61,387 nt of DNA from contig DFFU01000029.1 in assembly GCA_002372315.1 (NCBI GenBank), positions 1 through 61,387 of the forward strand, given 5' to 3'. Below are positions 52,590 through 61,342 of the stretch, piece after piece. The stretch comes from Alphaproteobacteria bacterium UBA3768. GTDB taxonomy: Bacteria; Pseudomonadota; Alphaproteobacteria; CAAHEQ01; UBA3637. The notes under the pieces are model-generated. The model worked only from the letters and a program-made list of their open reading frames with translations, was not told the DNA's origin and did no database searches. Numbering within the stretch: position 1 is the stretch's first letter; every line of letters begins with the position of its first letter. A program made the position numbers and the translations under genes.

Positions 52590-55112
52590 TTAGGATCTTC
52601 CGTCAGAGGAATTTTCCCCATTTAAATTAGCCGTTTTATTCATTTTTCTTTTTGCTATTTTAGAAGGAGACTTTCTTAAACTTCCCAATAAATCCGTCAT
52701 ATTACGGCTATTTTTCCTTTTTAATGGATGGACCAATGTTCGTTTTTGGGTATGTCTGTCAAAACCATTTTCACGTTCAAAAGCACCTGTCACATATTGA
52801 TGAACTTTGTTTATATCAAAGTCAGGCAAAAATATATCCGGATGACGCTCATAAATTCTTTTAATCAGTTGTTCTGCATTTTTAAAACCGAACTCAGGTA
52901 TTGTTTTGGCTTCTTCCGTAGGAGCGCCTGCTGGCCCATCCATTAAATTTAAATTCATATCCATATTATAGGCTCGCTGTATCATATCACGTACAACAGC
53001 ACCTCCACCCATGGCAATCATCTCACCATTTTTGGATTTGACATGCGACAAAACAGGATCAGGCAAATCAAACCATGTTATTGCGGGATTTCCGTTTGCC
53101 TTATGCAAAAAAAGCGCATGAGTGATAGTGTCTTTTTCAATGACAGAATCTTTTAAATAGGCATCAAACTCTATTAAAGTTCCTATAGCCGCTAATTGAT
53201 CTTTTTTTGAACTATTTTTTTGATGTATCAGCGTATATAATTCTTTTTCAACGCCCTGGTTCGCTCCACCTGTTAAAAGGTAGGCTTTACGGGGATCCAA
53301 AACGCGAACCAAAAGTTGCATTGTTCGTTTAATTTCTTCCTGATCTGGTTTTGAAATATTAAGCCAAGATCTGAAAGACGCCCCCGTAATCGCAATGGGT
53401 ACTTTATTTGCCATAGCGGTCTTCACTATTTTGGGATCGCTTTCAATACCATTGTCCGATAGTTTGGATTTTATAGATTTTAATAATTCTTCTCTTTCTT
53501 TTTTATATCTGAGCCTTACATCATCATTAAATCTTGGCTGACCATCTGGCGTGTTATAGACAGGTTTGAAAACCTCGGCAAAAGAACGTTTTTTCCAATT
53601 TGGTGGTAATTTTTTATTTTTACGATCAAAATTTTCTTTTTCAATTGAAATAATCTTTTCTTCAGTTTTGCGCATTTTTTTCAAATCTACTAGAGTTGCA
53701 CCAGCAGCACACGCAAGTAACATCTCTTGCTCAGCTGAAGTAGAATAAATTCCTCTTCCATCTGAGCCCAAAACGAAAGGAATACCACGTTTAATATATT
53801 CAGCAATAGGCACTTCTTGAATAAAATTGATATTATTTAATGCAAGATTAGAAGTCATGTTGAATTCTACAATAGCACCCGTTTTTTTGAACAAATCAAA
53901 AGTTTCTTCATCTATACCATAAAGGCCATGTCCGATACGGATCTGTGGCAATTTCACCTTTTCTGGATCTAAACCTTTACTTTGCGCATATTCTTGACGC
54001 GCCTGCAACATAAGTTTTAATGTATCCTTAACATTGTCCTTAAAAAGCGGGCTTTCCCCGGCATGAACACGAATACAAAAATTCGGATCATTTTCCATCG
54101 CCCAAAGAGCCATCTCCTTAATCTCTGAACCAAACTTTTGAGTCGAATTTCTTTCGTGACCCACGACGTCCATCCCAACAATATAAGGATTTTTAGCCAC
54201 AGCTTTCAATTGATCAACTTCATCCTGATTCAATTCTTTGTAATCAAGTCGATACAACGCCGCCAAAAAACGCATCCGACATCCCGTTGCTTTTTCAACT
54301 TTAGGTAATTCCTCAGTTACAGTTTTCAATGTTGCCATATTATCAATAACTGAAGATAGTGATAATTCAGTGTATTTAATTCCCTTCTCTGCCAATTCCT
54401 TACCAATCAACATTAACATATCAGGCAACAATTCTGGATTTTTGGTAAACATTTTACGAGCCGCATAAATATCTTCCATCTTGCTAAATGTTTCTCGGGT
54501 TTCCTTTGGAATGCGCATTGCCTCTAATAGTTTTGTTTTAGCATCTAAATCATTACATAAAGATCTTAAATAGTATCCACTACCGTTTTCATACTTTACA
54601 AGTTTTTCTTTTGAAATTCCCAGGTTATCAACAACCTGTTCAGGAACAATTATGTTATGTTTTAAGCCAATCTCTAACAATCCCTCTGGGGTGGGAGAAC
54701 CTGCAATGTGGTTATGTAAATCTGTAATTGGAGCCATGCTCTTAGGGATAGCTCTGGAAAAGGGAACACCCGCTATATTTCCTGGACGTGATAACGAACG
54801 CATTTCAAAAGCCGTCAGATGTTCCTGAGGCACTCTTTCATCCACCACATATCGCCCATTTTTTAAACAAAACCCAGCAAATCTTTCCTTTCCAAGAAAA
54901 AGTTCCACACCTTTTTTTGTTTGGTTAAGTGAAATCAATTGGGTAACATTCTTTTTGATATTTTCGCCAAGTCGCTTGTTTTGCCCCCTATACTCCAAAT
55001 GAGGTTTTATATCTCCTTTTGCATTTTGGCTTAACTCAATAAACACTTGCTGATTATAATCCGCATTAAGAATTAATAACTTACCATTATCTACGGCATA
55101 TTCTGAAACCAT
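52590..55112 (-). CDS. Adenosine-deaminase-like protein fused to a SLOG-like domain
   Basis: 840 residues. An N-terminal extension (1-125) precedes an adenosine deaminase fold (126-480) with all zinc-site motifs: H133xH135 (DLHNHIAGSP), H350-A-G-E353, H395 (RIGHG) and D451 (VLGSDGRGI). After a charged linker, residues 572-740 look like a Rossmann-type SLOG/LOG domain: VPIAITGASFR, YLLTGGANQGVE, MGGGAVVRD and DGPAGAPTEEA. SLOG domains bind or process nucleotides or nucleotide-derived signals, often in conflict systems. The basic tail (800-840) is unordered. AAGGAGG precedes the ATG. The neighbours (PHP, DUF5662-like) support a nucleotide-centred pathway. The SLOG assignment is from motif shape only. 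Confidence 0.75.
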   Translation of the reverse strand: MVSEYAVDNGKLLILNADYNQQVFIELSQNAKGDIKPHLEYRGQNKRLGENIKKNVTQLISLNQTKKGVELFLGKERFAGFCLKNGRYVVDERVPQEHLTAFEMRSLSRPGNIAGVPFSRAIPKSMAPITDLHNHIAGSPTPEGLLEIGLKHNIIVPEQVVDNLGISKEKLVKYENGSGYYLRSLCNDLDAKTKLLEAMRIPKETRETFSKMEDIYAARKMFTKNPELLPDMLMLIGKELAEKGIKYTELSLSSVIDNMATLKTVTEELPKVEKATGCRMRFLAALYRLDYKELNQDEVDQLKAVAKNPYIVGMDVVGHERNSTQKFGSEIKEMALWAMENDPNFCIRVHAGESPLFKDNVKDTLKLMLQARQEYAQSKGLDPEKVKLPQIRIGHGLYGIDEETFDLFKKTGAIVEFNMTSNLALNNINFIQEVPIAEYIKRGIPFVLGSDGRGIYSTSAEQEMLLACAAGATLVDLKKMRKTEEKIISIEKENFDRKNKKLPPNWKKRSFAEVFKPVYNTPDGQPRFNDDVRLRYKKEREELLKSIKSKLSDNGIESDPKIVKTAMANKVPIAITGASFRSWLNISKPDQEEIKRTMQLLVRVLDPRKAYLLTGGANQGVEKELYTLIHQKNSSKKDQLAAIGTLIEFDAYLKDSVIEKDTITHALFLHKANGNPAITWFDLPDPVLSHVKSKNGEMIAMGGGAVVRDMIQRAYNMDMNLNLMDGPAGAPTEEAKTIPEFGFKNAEQLIKRIYERHPDIFLPDFDINKVHQYVTGAFERENGFDRHTQKRTLVHPLKRKNSRNMTDLLGSLRKSPSKIAKRKMNKTANLNGENSSDGRS

Positions 55113-55123
55113 TTTGCCTCCTT

Positions 55124-55516
55124 TTACTTATCTTTTGTTATTTGATGCGGCAAATACTTTTGTATAATTGGCAAATATTCATCCTGATGATCTGGATAAA
55201 ATTTCATCAACGTTTGATAGGCATTTAAAGGTTTATCGGGTTTGGTTTGTCTGGCACATTCCCAATCAATAACCGCATCCAATAAATCATCTTGTGATTT
55301 TGGCAAATTGTTTTCCACATGATGTCTGTTGTGTTTACGATGAATTTTTTGAATTTGATCTAAGGAAAGCCAAAAACAAAACAAATACAACAGCGGTTTT
55401 TCTGCATCATGCAAAAAACCACTTAAAGTATTTTTTCCGCGAAGCTGCTTTTCTACACGCAAGAACGCGAGTTTGTGTCGTAATGTATATAAAGTATAAT
55501 CAAGTCGCTGTTTCAT
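55124..55516 (-). CDS. DUF5662-like small protein
   Basis: 130 residues, helical: GFLHDAEKPLLYLFCFWL, KIHRKHNRHHVENN, LDAVIDWECARQTKPDKPLN and AYQTLMKFYP. This resembles DUF5662, a phage-associated family with HD-like metal residues (H-D, H..HH, D-W-E). Leaderless start at ATG 55516, because the promoter -10 box ends 7 nt before it; an in-frame ATG 36 nt upstream lies inside the promoter. First gene of the operon with the deaminase/SLOG-like and PHP genes. A phosphohydrolase role is a guess. Confidence 0.65.
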   Translation of the reverse strand: MKQRLDYTLYTLRHKLAFLRVEKQLRGKNTLSGFLHDAEKPLLYLFCFWLSLDQIQKIHRKHNRHHVENNLPKSQDDLLDAVIDWECARQTKPDKPLNAYQTLMKFYPDHQDEYLPIIQKYLPHQITKDK

Positions 55517-55523
55517 ACTACCA

Positions 55524-55552
55524 GTTATACAATGCAAATTTCCGAAAGTCAA
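55524..55552 (-). promoter_or_regulatory. Promoter of the DUF5662-deaminase-PHP operon, leaderless
   Basis: TTGACT, a 17-nt spacer and TATAAC on the minus strand, 7 nt before ATG 55516. Confidence 0.7.
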
Positions 55553-55588
55553 ACAAAAAATACTACTTAAAAATTAATCCACATGTAT

Positions 55589-56770
55589 CTACTTATTTTT
55601 ACGTAAAGCATAGACACAAACTGGTAAAGCAAACAATGTAATCAAAGCCGAGATAGCATACATTAACCTATAGCTATTTGTTTCGGCCACCAAAAATCCA
55701 AGAACAGCTGGCCCAAAACCAAAGGCAATATCACAACTCATATAGTATGTAGAAACTGCATAACTTAACCGATGGGTTGGAACGGCTTTACAAGCAATCG
55801 CATTATTGGCCGACAAAATAGTTCCATATCCTAAGCCGCAACCAATGGCACATAAAATGACTGTAATTGTTGATGGATACAATGCCAATGCTGTCAATCC
55901 GATAATTTGAGCCCAAAGAGCCGGATAGCAAATAACTTTATTACCATATTTGTCTTGAATTTTACCGGCCAAAGGTCTAGAAAAAATCAAGATAAATGCA
56001 TAAATCAAAAAGAAATACGCAAAAATATGCATTAAATTTTCGGATGTAGCAAACAAACGACCAAAGGTGATAATACCAACATATCCCAAACCGCATAAAG
56101 CTGAAACCGCGGAAATAGGCAATGCTTTAACTTCGATATAACGATTTATACCCTCAGGTGGATCTTGGCGAATTTCTTTGGCTTTGATTTTACCGCAAGT
56201 GGCAGGATCATATCGACGTACATCTACAAAATAAATAGCTATTAAAGACAAAAATCCCATAATCATAGCTGCCACAAAACAACCACCAGCACCGAACAAA
56301 TTATAAACTTGCCCACCAATAAAGGGCCCCAAACCAACAGCCAATGTTGTTGCCAGCATCAAGTAGCCACAACCTTCAGCAAATCTGTCTTTGGGTAAAA
56401 TGGATCGACCTATTGTTGAAACAGCATTTGAAGCAGCTCCAAAACTTAATCCATGTATAAAGCGCACTAACAATAACAAGCCAACACTATCAGCAAAAAA
56501 ATATCCACCACACGCTAAACAATGTATTGCGGATGACCATACAGCTATTCTCTTCCATCCAAGCGTCTCCATGGCTCGTCCAGAACAAATCCGAGAACAT
56601 AAGGAACCAAAAATATAAATCCCAGATATCAATCCTGCAATTGTTGCTGTAGCCCCCAAAGCTGTGGCGTGTTCAGAAATTGTCGTAATCAACAAATACA
56701 TGACAATCGCTTGTGTCAACAACGACAAAAATGTCAGAATAAATTTTTGGGTAAAAATAGGTTCTTTCAT
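55589..56770 (-). CDS. MFS transporter
   Basis: 393 residues with 12 membrane helices. Motif A-like segments are GRAMETLGWKRIAVWS after helix 2 and AGKIQDKYGNKVICYP after helix 8, and FIHGLSFGAASNAVSTIGRS fits helix 4-5. The Pro/Gly pattern is that of drug- or metabolite-proton antiporters, but no substrate can be read. It starts 3 nt after the LRR-protein gene and has no good ribosome site, so it is probably coupled to it. It precedes the nucleotide operon, which has its own promoter. Confidence 0.88.
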   Translation of the reverse strand: MKEPIFTQKFILTFLSLLTQAIVMYLLITTISEHATALGATATIAGLISGIYIFGSLCSRICSGRAMETLGWKRIAVWSSAIHCLACGGYFFADSVGLLLLVRFIHGLSFGAASNAVSTIGRSILPKDRFAEGCGYLMLATTLAVGLGPFIGGQVYNLFGAGGCFVAAMIMGFLSLIAIYFVDVRRYDPATCGKIKAKEIRQDPPEGINRYIEVKALPISAVSALCGLGYVGIITFGRLFATSENLMHIFAYFFLIYAFILIFSRPLAGKIQDKYGNKVICYPALWAQIIGLTALALYPSTITVILCAIGCGLGYGTILSANNAIACKAVPTHRLSYAVSTYYMSCDIAFGFGPAVLGFLVAETNSYRLMYAISALITLFALPVCVYALRKNK

Positions 56771-56773
56771 AAC

Positions 56774-58825
56774 TTATTTTACACGCCCTCTTTTAAATTT
56801 CAATGCGGTCTTTTGAGAAAATCTCACTGCATGAAATTTTTCGGCTTCTTTAACTGCTTTAGAGCGTCCAGTTTGACTCTTTTTCAAAGTGTCTTTTATG
56901 GTTGTTCCCTGACGTAATTCTTTCAGCTTTTCGGCTTGTCTGTCACGCAATTGACGATCTTCTGCTTTTGAAACTTCCGGAAGTGCCACACTGGCTGAAG
57001 AATACCCCCCCAAACGAACAGTAGCTTTACCATTTTCAACGCGTAAAATATCCTTTTTATCAATGTTGTCAAAGATATCCCGATAACTATCTGTCGGATG
57101 ACGCACACATAGGGAACCTGTATTGGCGATTTCACCAACGCCTTTATCTAAATTGACAACGGCGACTTCACCATTCCAATACCAACCGACACCACCTGAA
57201 TAATCAAAATTGGAGCGCCAGTTACGATCTTCATAAAGAGTCGCAATAGCCACATTTTCACCGCCCAACTCAACAATATCTTGCGATAAACAATCATTGC
57301 GGACGGTCATTTCATTTTTTCCCCACAGTGAAAGAATATGGGGACCTACTGTATCATTTGTATCACGCTTCCATGATGAATCATGTGTTTCGGTACGTTT
57401 ATCAAAAACGTGATTCAATTTCAAAATTTCAATAGCATCATATTTACGACCCTTAGCCATTGCTTCATGGAATTTATCTTTCCAATCTTTTCCTGTTAAA
57501 GATTGAACCCGTGCTATTTCGGCCAATCGTTTTTCTTCTATTTTCTTGGCTTCTTTATAATCGGGATGCTTGGGAGCAACCCACTTTCCATCCACACATA
57601 AAAGATTTGTTTTTTTACGAATTAACTCTTCATCGTATTTACATTCTTTTAAATTCAACTCTTGCAATTTGGGCAATTTCAACAATTTTTCCAAATCCGC
57701 CTTCTTAATTTCCATATTATTAAAAGCAAGAGATTCCAAATTCTTCATGCTGGCAATCGTACTGAAAGCTTTGGAAGTCATACGGGGTTGATAGCCCACT
57801 CCCAAATGCTTTACCTTTTTAAATTTGGCAACCGCTTCAAATTGTGCATCCCCGATTTCATGTTCAAGCGTATAATGAAAATCTTTATGTTTATAGGGTT
57901 CAAATTCCGGTAAAGTTACTCTTTCAATATTGGGATAATTTTGATTTAACTTTTCCAAATAATCAGATGTCAAATGTCCTCCATCATAATCATGGAATCT
58001 GTCACCTCCAAAATGACCAGGAGCATAATGGGAATAACAAGAATATTCAAGATTTAAGCCTCTAACACCTTTTTTCAACTCATCCACTTTAGGTTGTAAT
58101 TTAGGATTTTGCGAAAGAACAGCCCCAAATTTTTGAAGGGCATCACGTAAAGTAGAATCAGAAAAATTTCTCTCCCCATCCTTTAATCCCCGATAATCAT
58201 CCAACAACCATTCGGCCTTAAACCCAGGACAATGGCGATAGACCATCTTTTTATCCGAATCTAACCTGCCAACTCTTTCCCAAAATTCCTTTGAAAAAAT
58301 CCGTTTTTCATCATATTTGGGATTTTTAAGATTACGGATATCATTTAAGATCCTTCCTAAGGCTGATCCAGAATCTGTTCTGTATTGAGGAAAATAACGC
58401 GCCTCATAGTTTTCATATCTAAAATAATTACGCTCCGTCATCTCAGTAGACGAAAAGCAAAGAGCCATCATTTTTTGGAACGTTTCTGGATACCGAACTG
58501 CATAAAGCAGAGCACAATCATGATCCTTACTCGGCTGTTTCAATAAATCATCAACTGTCACACGACCCGACCCATAAACCCCCTTTAATGACCGATCACA
58601 CGGACTATGTTGACCAAAATAATAACTGGACCTACCTAAGGCAATCGTCAAAGGCGTCCACCCACTATCTTCATCATAATAAGTCAAATCCATTCCTTTG
58701 ATACATTCGTCAAAACTGTATTGACCACTCCAATCATAAGAACGTTTGTCATCTGAATAAGAAACATTTCTGATGAAACATTGCGCCAATTCTTGCGGTG
58801 TTGGATTCTTTTCCTTTTCTGCCAT
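56774..58825 (-). CDS. LRR/ankyrin-type intracellular protein
   Basis: 683 residues, no signal peptide. Ankyrin-like stretch at 20-95 (SGWTPLTIALGRSS, HDCALLYAVRYPE). LRR repeats lie at about 330-420 (KVKHLGVGYQPRMTSKAF, MKNLESLAFNNMEIKKADL, LPKLQELNLKECKYDEEL). The C-terminal 230 residues contain VELGGENVAIATLYEDRNW and VRLGGYSSASVALPE and end in a basic tail. GGAGG sits 5 nt before ATG 58825; an ATG 12 nt earlier contains that ribosome site and lies 8 nt after a TATAAT, so it could serve a leaderless form. Interaction scaffold or effector; function unknown. Confidence 0.75.
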   Translation of the reverse strand: MAEKEKNPTPQELAQCFIRNVSYSDDKRSYDWSGQYSFDECIKGMDLTYYDEDSGWTPLTIALGRSSYYFGQHSPCDRSLKGVYGSGRVTVDDLLKQPSKDHDCALLYAVRYPETFQKMMALCFSSTEMTERNYFRYENYEARYFPQYRTDSGSALGRILNDIRNLKNPKYDEKRIFSKEFWERVGRLDSDKKMVYRHCPGFKAEWLLDDYRGLKDGERNFSDSTLRDALQKFGAVLSQNPKLQPKVDELKKGVRGLNLEYSCYSHYAPGHFGGDRFHDYDGGHLTSDYLEKLNQNYPNIERVTLPEFEPYKHKDFHYTLEHEIGDAQFEAVAKFKKVKHLGVGYQPRMTSKAFSTIASMKNLESLAFNNMEIKKADLEKLLKLPKLQELNLKECKYDEELIRKKTNLLCVDGKWVAPKHPDYKEAKKIEEKRLAEIARVQSLTGKDWKDKFHEAMAKGRKYDAIEILKLNHVFDKRTETHDSSWKRDTNDTVGPHILSLWGKNEMTVRNDCLSQDIVELGGENVAIATLYEDRNWRSNFDYSGGVGWYWNGEVAVVNLDKGVGEIANTGSLCVRHPTDSYRDIFDNIDKKDILRVENGKATVRLGGYSSASVALPEVSKAEDRQLRDRQAEKLKELRQGTTIKDTLKKSQTGRSKAVKEAEKFHAVRFSQKTALKFKRGRVK

Positions 58826-58910
58826 TTTTTCCTCCATAAATATTTATTATATTCTCTTTCTAGCATACTTTTTACACAAATGCAAACTTTTATAAAGAAA
58901 TTCTTTTTTC

Positions 58911-59130
58911 AGGGAAGAACATTGGGATAGGTAGAGGATTTGAACTCTTGCAAGTGATTGATAAATAAAGAATTTAAAATTTATTGGTTCGAACTGATTG
59001 GTTTTTGATGTGTTTTTTGATTTTTGAGTTCGAAGCAGTATAAGTGCTTGACTTTAAAAGAAAAAAGATCCTTTTCAGGCTCTCTGTACTCTATGGCGGG
59101 CAATGCTGTGCATAATGGGAACTAAGTTTA
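58911..59130. repeat. Island repeat R6 (subfamily A, partly decayed)
   Basis: GTAGAGGATTTGAAC (58931-58945), GGTTCGAAC (58985), GAGTTCGAAGC (59027), a terminator stem with one mismatch (AGATCC/GGCTCT) and TGGCGGGCAATGCTGTGCA (59094-59112), the variant otherwise seen only in R1. The rest of the 480-nt gap from 58826 to 59309 is AT-rich and holds only the next promoter. Confidence 0.75.
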
Positions 59131-59250
59131 AGTTTAGATTCCCATCTAGATGCCTTACTATCATTGTTTTTAATTAAATCAAAAAAATTGATAATTTATC
59201 AAATAAAATCAATATGTTATAAATATCTTATCTATTTATTTTTTATCTAC

Positions 59251-59279
59251 TTGACTTTGCGATAAAAAAATGCTACCAT
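59251..59279 (+). promoter_or_regulatory. Promoter of the small genes at 59310
   Basis: TTGACT, a 17-nt spacer and TACCAT, followed by the ribosome site AAAGGAGAG. Confidence 0.65.
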
Positions 59280-59309
59280 CTAAACATATAAACAGAAAGG
59301 AGAGTTTAA

Positions 59310-59645
59310 ATGACAGGAGAACTTTTAAAACTAGTCGGAACAAGGAATCTGCAAGATGCAAATCTTCCAGAAAGCGTACGAAAAGCAATGGAGATAAAAA
59401 AATTAGAAGGAATAGAAGAAAAAGTAATGGATGTAATAACCACAGAACTAAATGGCATTGGTAATTTGTCTGAAATTATTTTCTTCTTATGGAAAAAGTA
59501 TCAAATTGAGGATAAAACACGTGCAAATATCACATCTACTATTTACCGTTTAATCAGAAAGCATTACCTCGTTAAATATCCACAAAAAAAGGGTATTTAC
59601 ATTCTGCCTCAACTGCTAGCAGAAGAACAAGGTAAAAATTCATAA
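59310..59645 (+). CDS. Small winged-helix-like protein
   Basis: 111 residues, rich in Lys and Glu. A helical start (1-50) leads to NLSEIIFFLWKKYQ, TRANITSTIYRLIRKHYLV and KYPQKKGIYIL, which reads as three helices and a beta wing of a MarR/replication-type winged helix. It is probably a DNA-binding regulator or small island protein. AAAGGAG precedes the ATG. A further short gene follows after 200 nt. Confidence 0.65.
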   Translation: MTGELLKLVGTRNLQDANLPESVRKAMEIKKLEGIEEKVMDVITTELNGIGNLSEIIFFLWKKYQIEDKTRANITSTIYRLIRKHYLVKYPQKKGIYILPQLLAEEQGKNS

Positions 59646-59848
59646 CTGAAGGGAGGGCAAAAAAATAAGAAAATTAAGAAAATAAAAAAGGGAATATAAA
59701 CCCTAATTTATATCCCCTTACTAGAACGGTTTACATGAAACCAATCCTATCTACAGGGTCTTATTGTAAGCCATTTTAGAAATTATAGCAAGAAATTTTT
59801 ACAATTTTTGTAAATTTTTTTAAATAAACAACTAAAAAGGAGTTAAAA
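59646..59848. other. Intergenic segment with imperfect inverted repeat
   Basis: GGGAATATAAA (near 59690) and TTTATATCCCC (near 59709) can pair with one mismatch and no T run follows, so it is more likely an operator or RNA hairpin than a terminator. The rest is AT-rich. Confidence 0.3.
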
Positions 59849-59980
59849 ATGGCTGATAATCAGTTGATAATTCCCGACGGTTATAAGGAAGTTTTCTGCC
59901 GTTACATACATAAAAAAGGTAGAATAATTTATCCTACAAAAGCGAAATTTTTTCGCTTCTTGGTACCCATCGGAAAATAA
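59849..59980 (+). CDS. 43-residue basic protein
   Basis: Short gene beginning MADNQLIIPDGYKEVFC. It has 11 Lys or Arg residues, the segment CRYIHKKGRIIYPTKAKFF and no membrane helix. AAAAAGGAG lies 6 nt before the ATG, and a perfect 10-bp terminator starts 3 nt after the stop, which together make it a convincing small gene. It may be cotranscribed with the gene at 59310. The IHKKGRIIYPTKAK turn recalls small ribbon or zinc-less DNA-binding peptides, but the family is not known to me. Confidence 0.75.
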   Translation: MADNQLIIPDGYKEVFCRYIHKKGRIIYPTKAKFFRFLVPIGK

Positions 59981-59983
59981 AGT

Positions 59984-60015
59984 AATGTGGGGAGCAATCC
60001 CCACATTCATTTTTG
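59984..60015 (+). terminator. Strong intrinsic terminator
   Basis: AATGTGGGGA / TCCCCACATT, 10 bp perfect with loop GCAA, then CATTTTTG. Confidence 0.92.
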
Positions 60016-60087
60016 TCAGTTTTTATAGCATTTTAGTCAAGTAAAATAAGGCTTAATTATGAGAAACAATTCCCCAAATACACTACA

Positions 60088-61077
60088 TTATTGTGTTGAA
60101 ACTAAATCTCTACGAGAAGTTCCCGTAACAATCCCTTTATCTACAAAAACTACCGTTTCCCACCTATTTGTCTTCATATATCCACCACTTGTTGTTGTAA
60201 ATGAGTTACCAAAACCAGTTTCATTCCAGCCGTAAGAATCCCATAAACCATTACTAAAAGAATATGATGATGTGTGCGAACTTATAGGAATATTCTGTCT
60301 TGTCTCACTTGTATAAATGAGGATAATAGATTTATCATTCACTTTATATTCTTTATCAGGAACACCATTCTTGACAACAAAATCTTCTTTTTTCATACCT
60401 AAAATACCCTCTTTAAGATTTTCAGATTTAAAATCATCCACAAGCTTATACCATTCAGTAGTATTTCTTTTTTCAAACATTTTTTCGGATTTAATTTTTG
60501 TTAACAATACATCCTTCCGAGAAACAGGCACTTGGTATATTTTTATTATTTTTTCTGAGTTTAAAGGATCAAGAGATATTTTGTTAAGAACATATGAATC
60601 GGTTACTGTTATTTTAAAATTCTTTTTACAAAACTGCGTTATTTGCGCATGTTCTGAATCCGATGTGGCATTCATTAAAATTTCTATACTCCTGCTGGTG
60701 ACATCAACCCCTCGATCATAAAAACTTTTAATGATAGTTAATAATTTTTGGGTATCAAAATTTCGATCATTAGTATGGTGGACTTTAAAATAATTTTGCA
60801 TAAATATAGCCAAAGCACATTCTCTTGAAATTGGTTCAGCGTCTAGCAGTGTAAGTATAACTTCTGGATCAGATGAATTAAAACATGCCTCTGTTAATGG
60901 ATAACGATTTTTTTTGTTCTTTTCGTTCACATTTCCATCATTTTGTATGATGTGTAAAACATCTTCTTTGGTCATTTCTCTCCAATCTTCACTTGTTTTA
61001 TATTTAAATGAAGATCCTGAGTATATTATTGAACATCCGCATAATGCTAATAAAGAACAATAAAGCAATTTTTTCAT
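60088..61077 (-). CDS. Ankyrin-like lipoprotein with SmpA/BamE-like end
   Basis: 329 residues. The signal MKKLLYCSLLALCGC gives lipidated Cys15, with an unusual Cys at -2. Residues 30-190 contain degenerate ankyrin helices (ENDG-like DVLHIIQNDGNVNEKNKK, YPLTEACFNSSDPEVILTLL). The C-terminal third has MKKEDFVVKNGVPDKEYKV and ETVVFVDKGIVTG, as in BamE/SmpA-type lipoproteins. The combination is unusual. GAAAGGGAT precedes the ATG. It is the last gene before the tRNA at the right edge. Confidence 0.72.
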   Translation of the reverse strand: MKKLLYCSLLALCGCSIIYSGSSFKYKTSEDWREMTKEDVLHIIQNDGNVNEKNKKNRYPLTEACFNSSDPEVILTLLDAEPISRECALAIFMQNYFKVHHTNDRNFDTQKLLTIIKSFYDRGVDVTSRSIEILMNATSDSEHAQITQFCKKNFKITVTDSYVLNKISLDPLNSEKIIKIYQVPVSRKDVLLTKIKSEKMFEKRNTTEWYKLVDDFKSENLKEGILGMKKEDFVVKNGVPDKEYKVNDKSIILIYTSETRQNIPISSHTSSYSFSNGLWDSYGWNETGFGNSFTTTSGGYMKTNRWETVVFVDKGIVTGTSRRDLVSTQ

Positions 61078-61101
61078 AATATATCCCTTTCCGTCTTATA
61101 T

Positions 61102-61130
61102 ATCATACAAAATTATTCTTTGTTATGCAA
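61102..61130 (-). promoter_or_regulatory. Promoter of the ankyrin-like lipoprotein
   Basis: TTGCAT, a 17-nt spacer and TATGAT on the minus strand. Confidence 0.6.
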
Positions 61131-61159
61131 TCAGAATAACATTTTTTGCTTAAAAAAGT

Positions 61160-61342
61160 TCGAATGTCGGTAAGGATTCCAAACAGCGTCAAAAATGTGA
61201 AATGTAATAAAATCAAGTATTTATCAAATCAAGAGTTCGAATGTTTGCAAAAATAAGTGCTTTTTGACTGAACAACATTCGAACCACCATAAGTCGTTGA
61301 AAATAAAAGAAAAAGTCGCCTTTTCAGACGACTTGTCCAATT
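61160..61342. repeat. Island repeat R7 (subfamily B), downstream region of the tRNA
   Basis: This is the segment that follows the tRNA on the minus strand. It has AAAAATGTGAAAT and GTGCTTTTT arms as in R2, GTTCGAA blocks at 61168, 61233 and CATTCGAACC at 61276, and the tRNA terminator AAGTCG/CGACTT (61313-61334). It is the best candidate for the original sequence from which the internal repeats derive. Confidence 0.75.
61305..61335 (-). terminator. Terminator of the right-edge tRNA
   Basis: On the minus strand AAGTCG pairs with CGACTT, followed by TTTTTC. It lies 9 nt after the encoded CCA. Confidence 0.75.
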
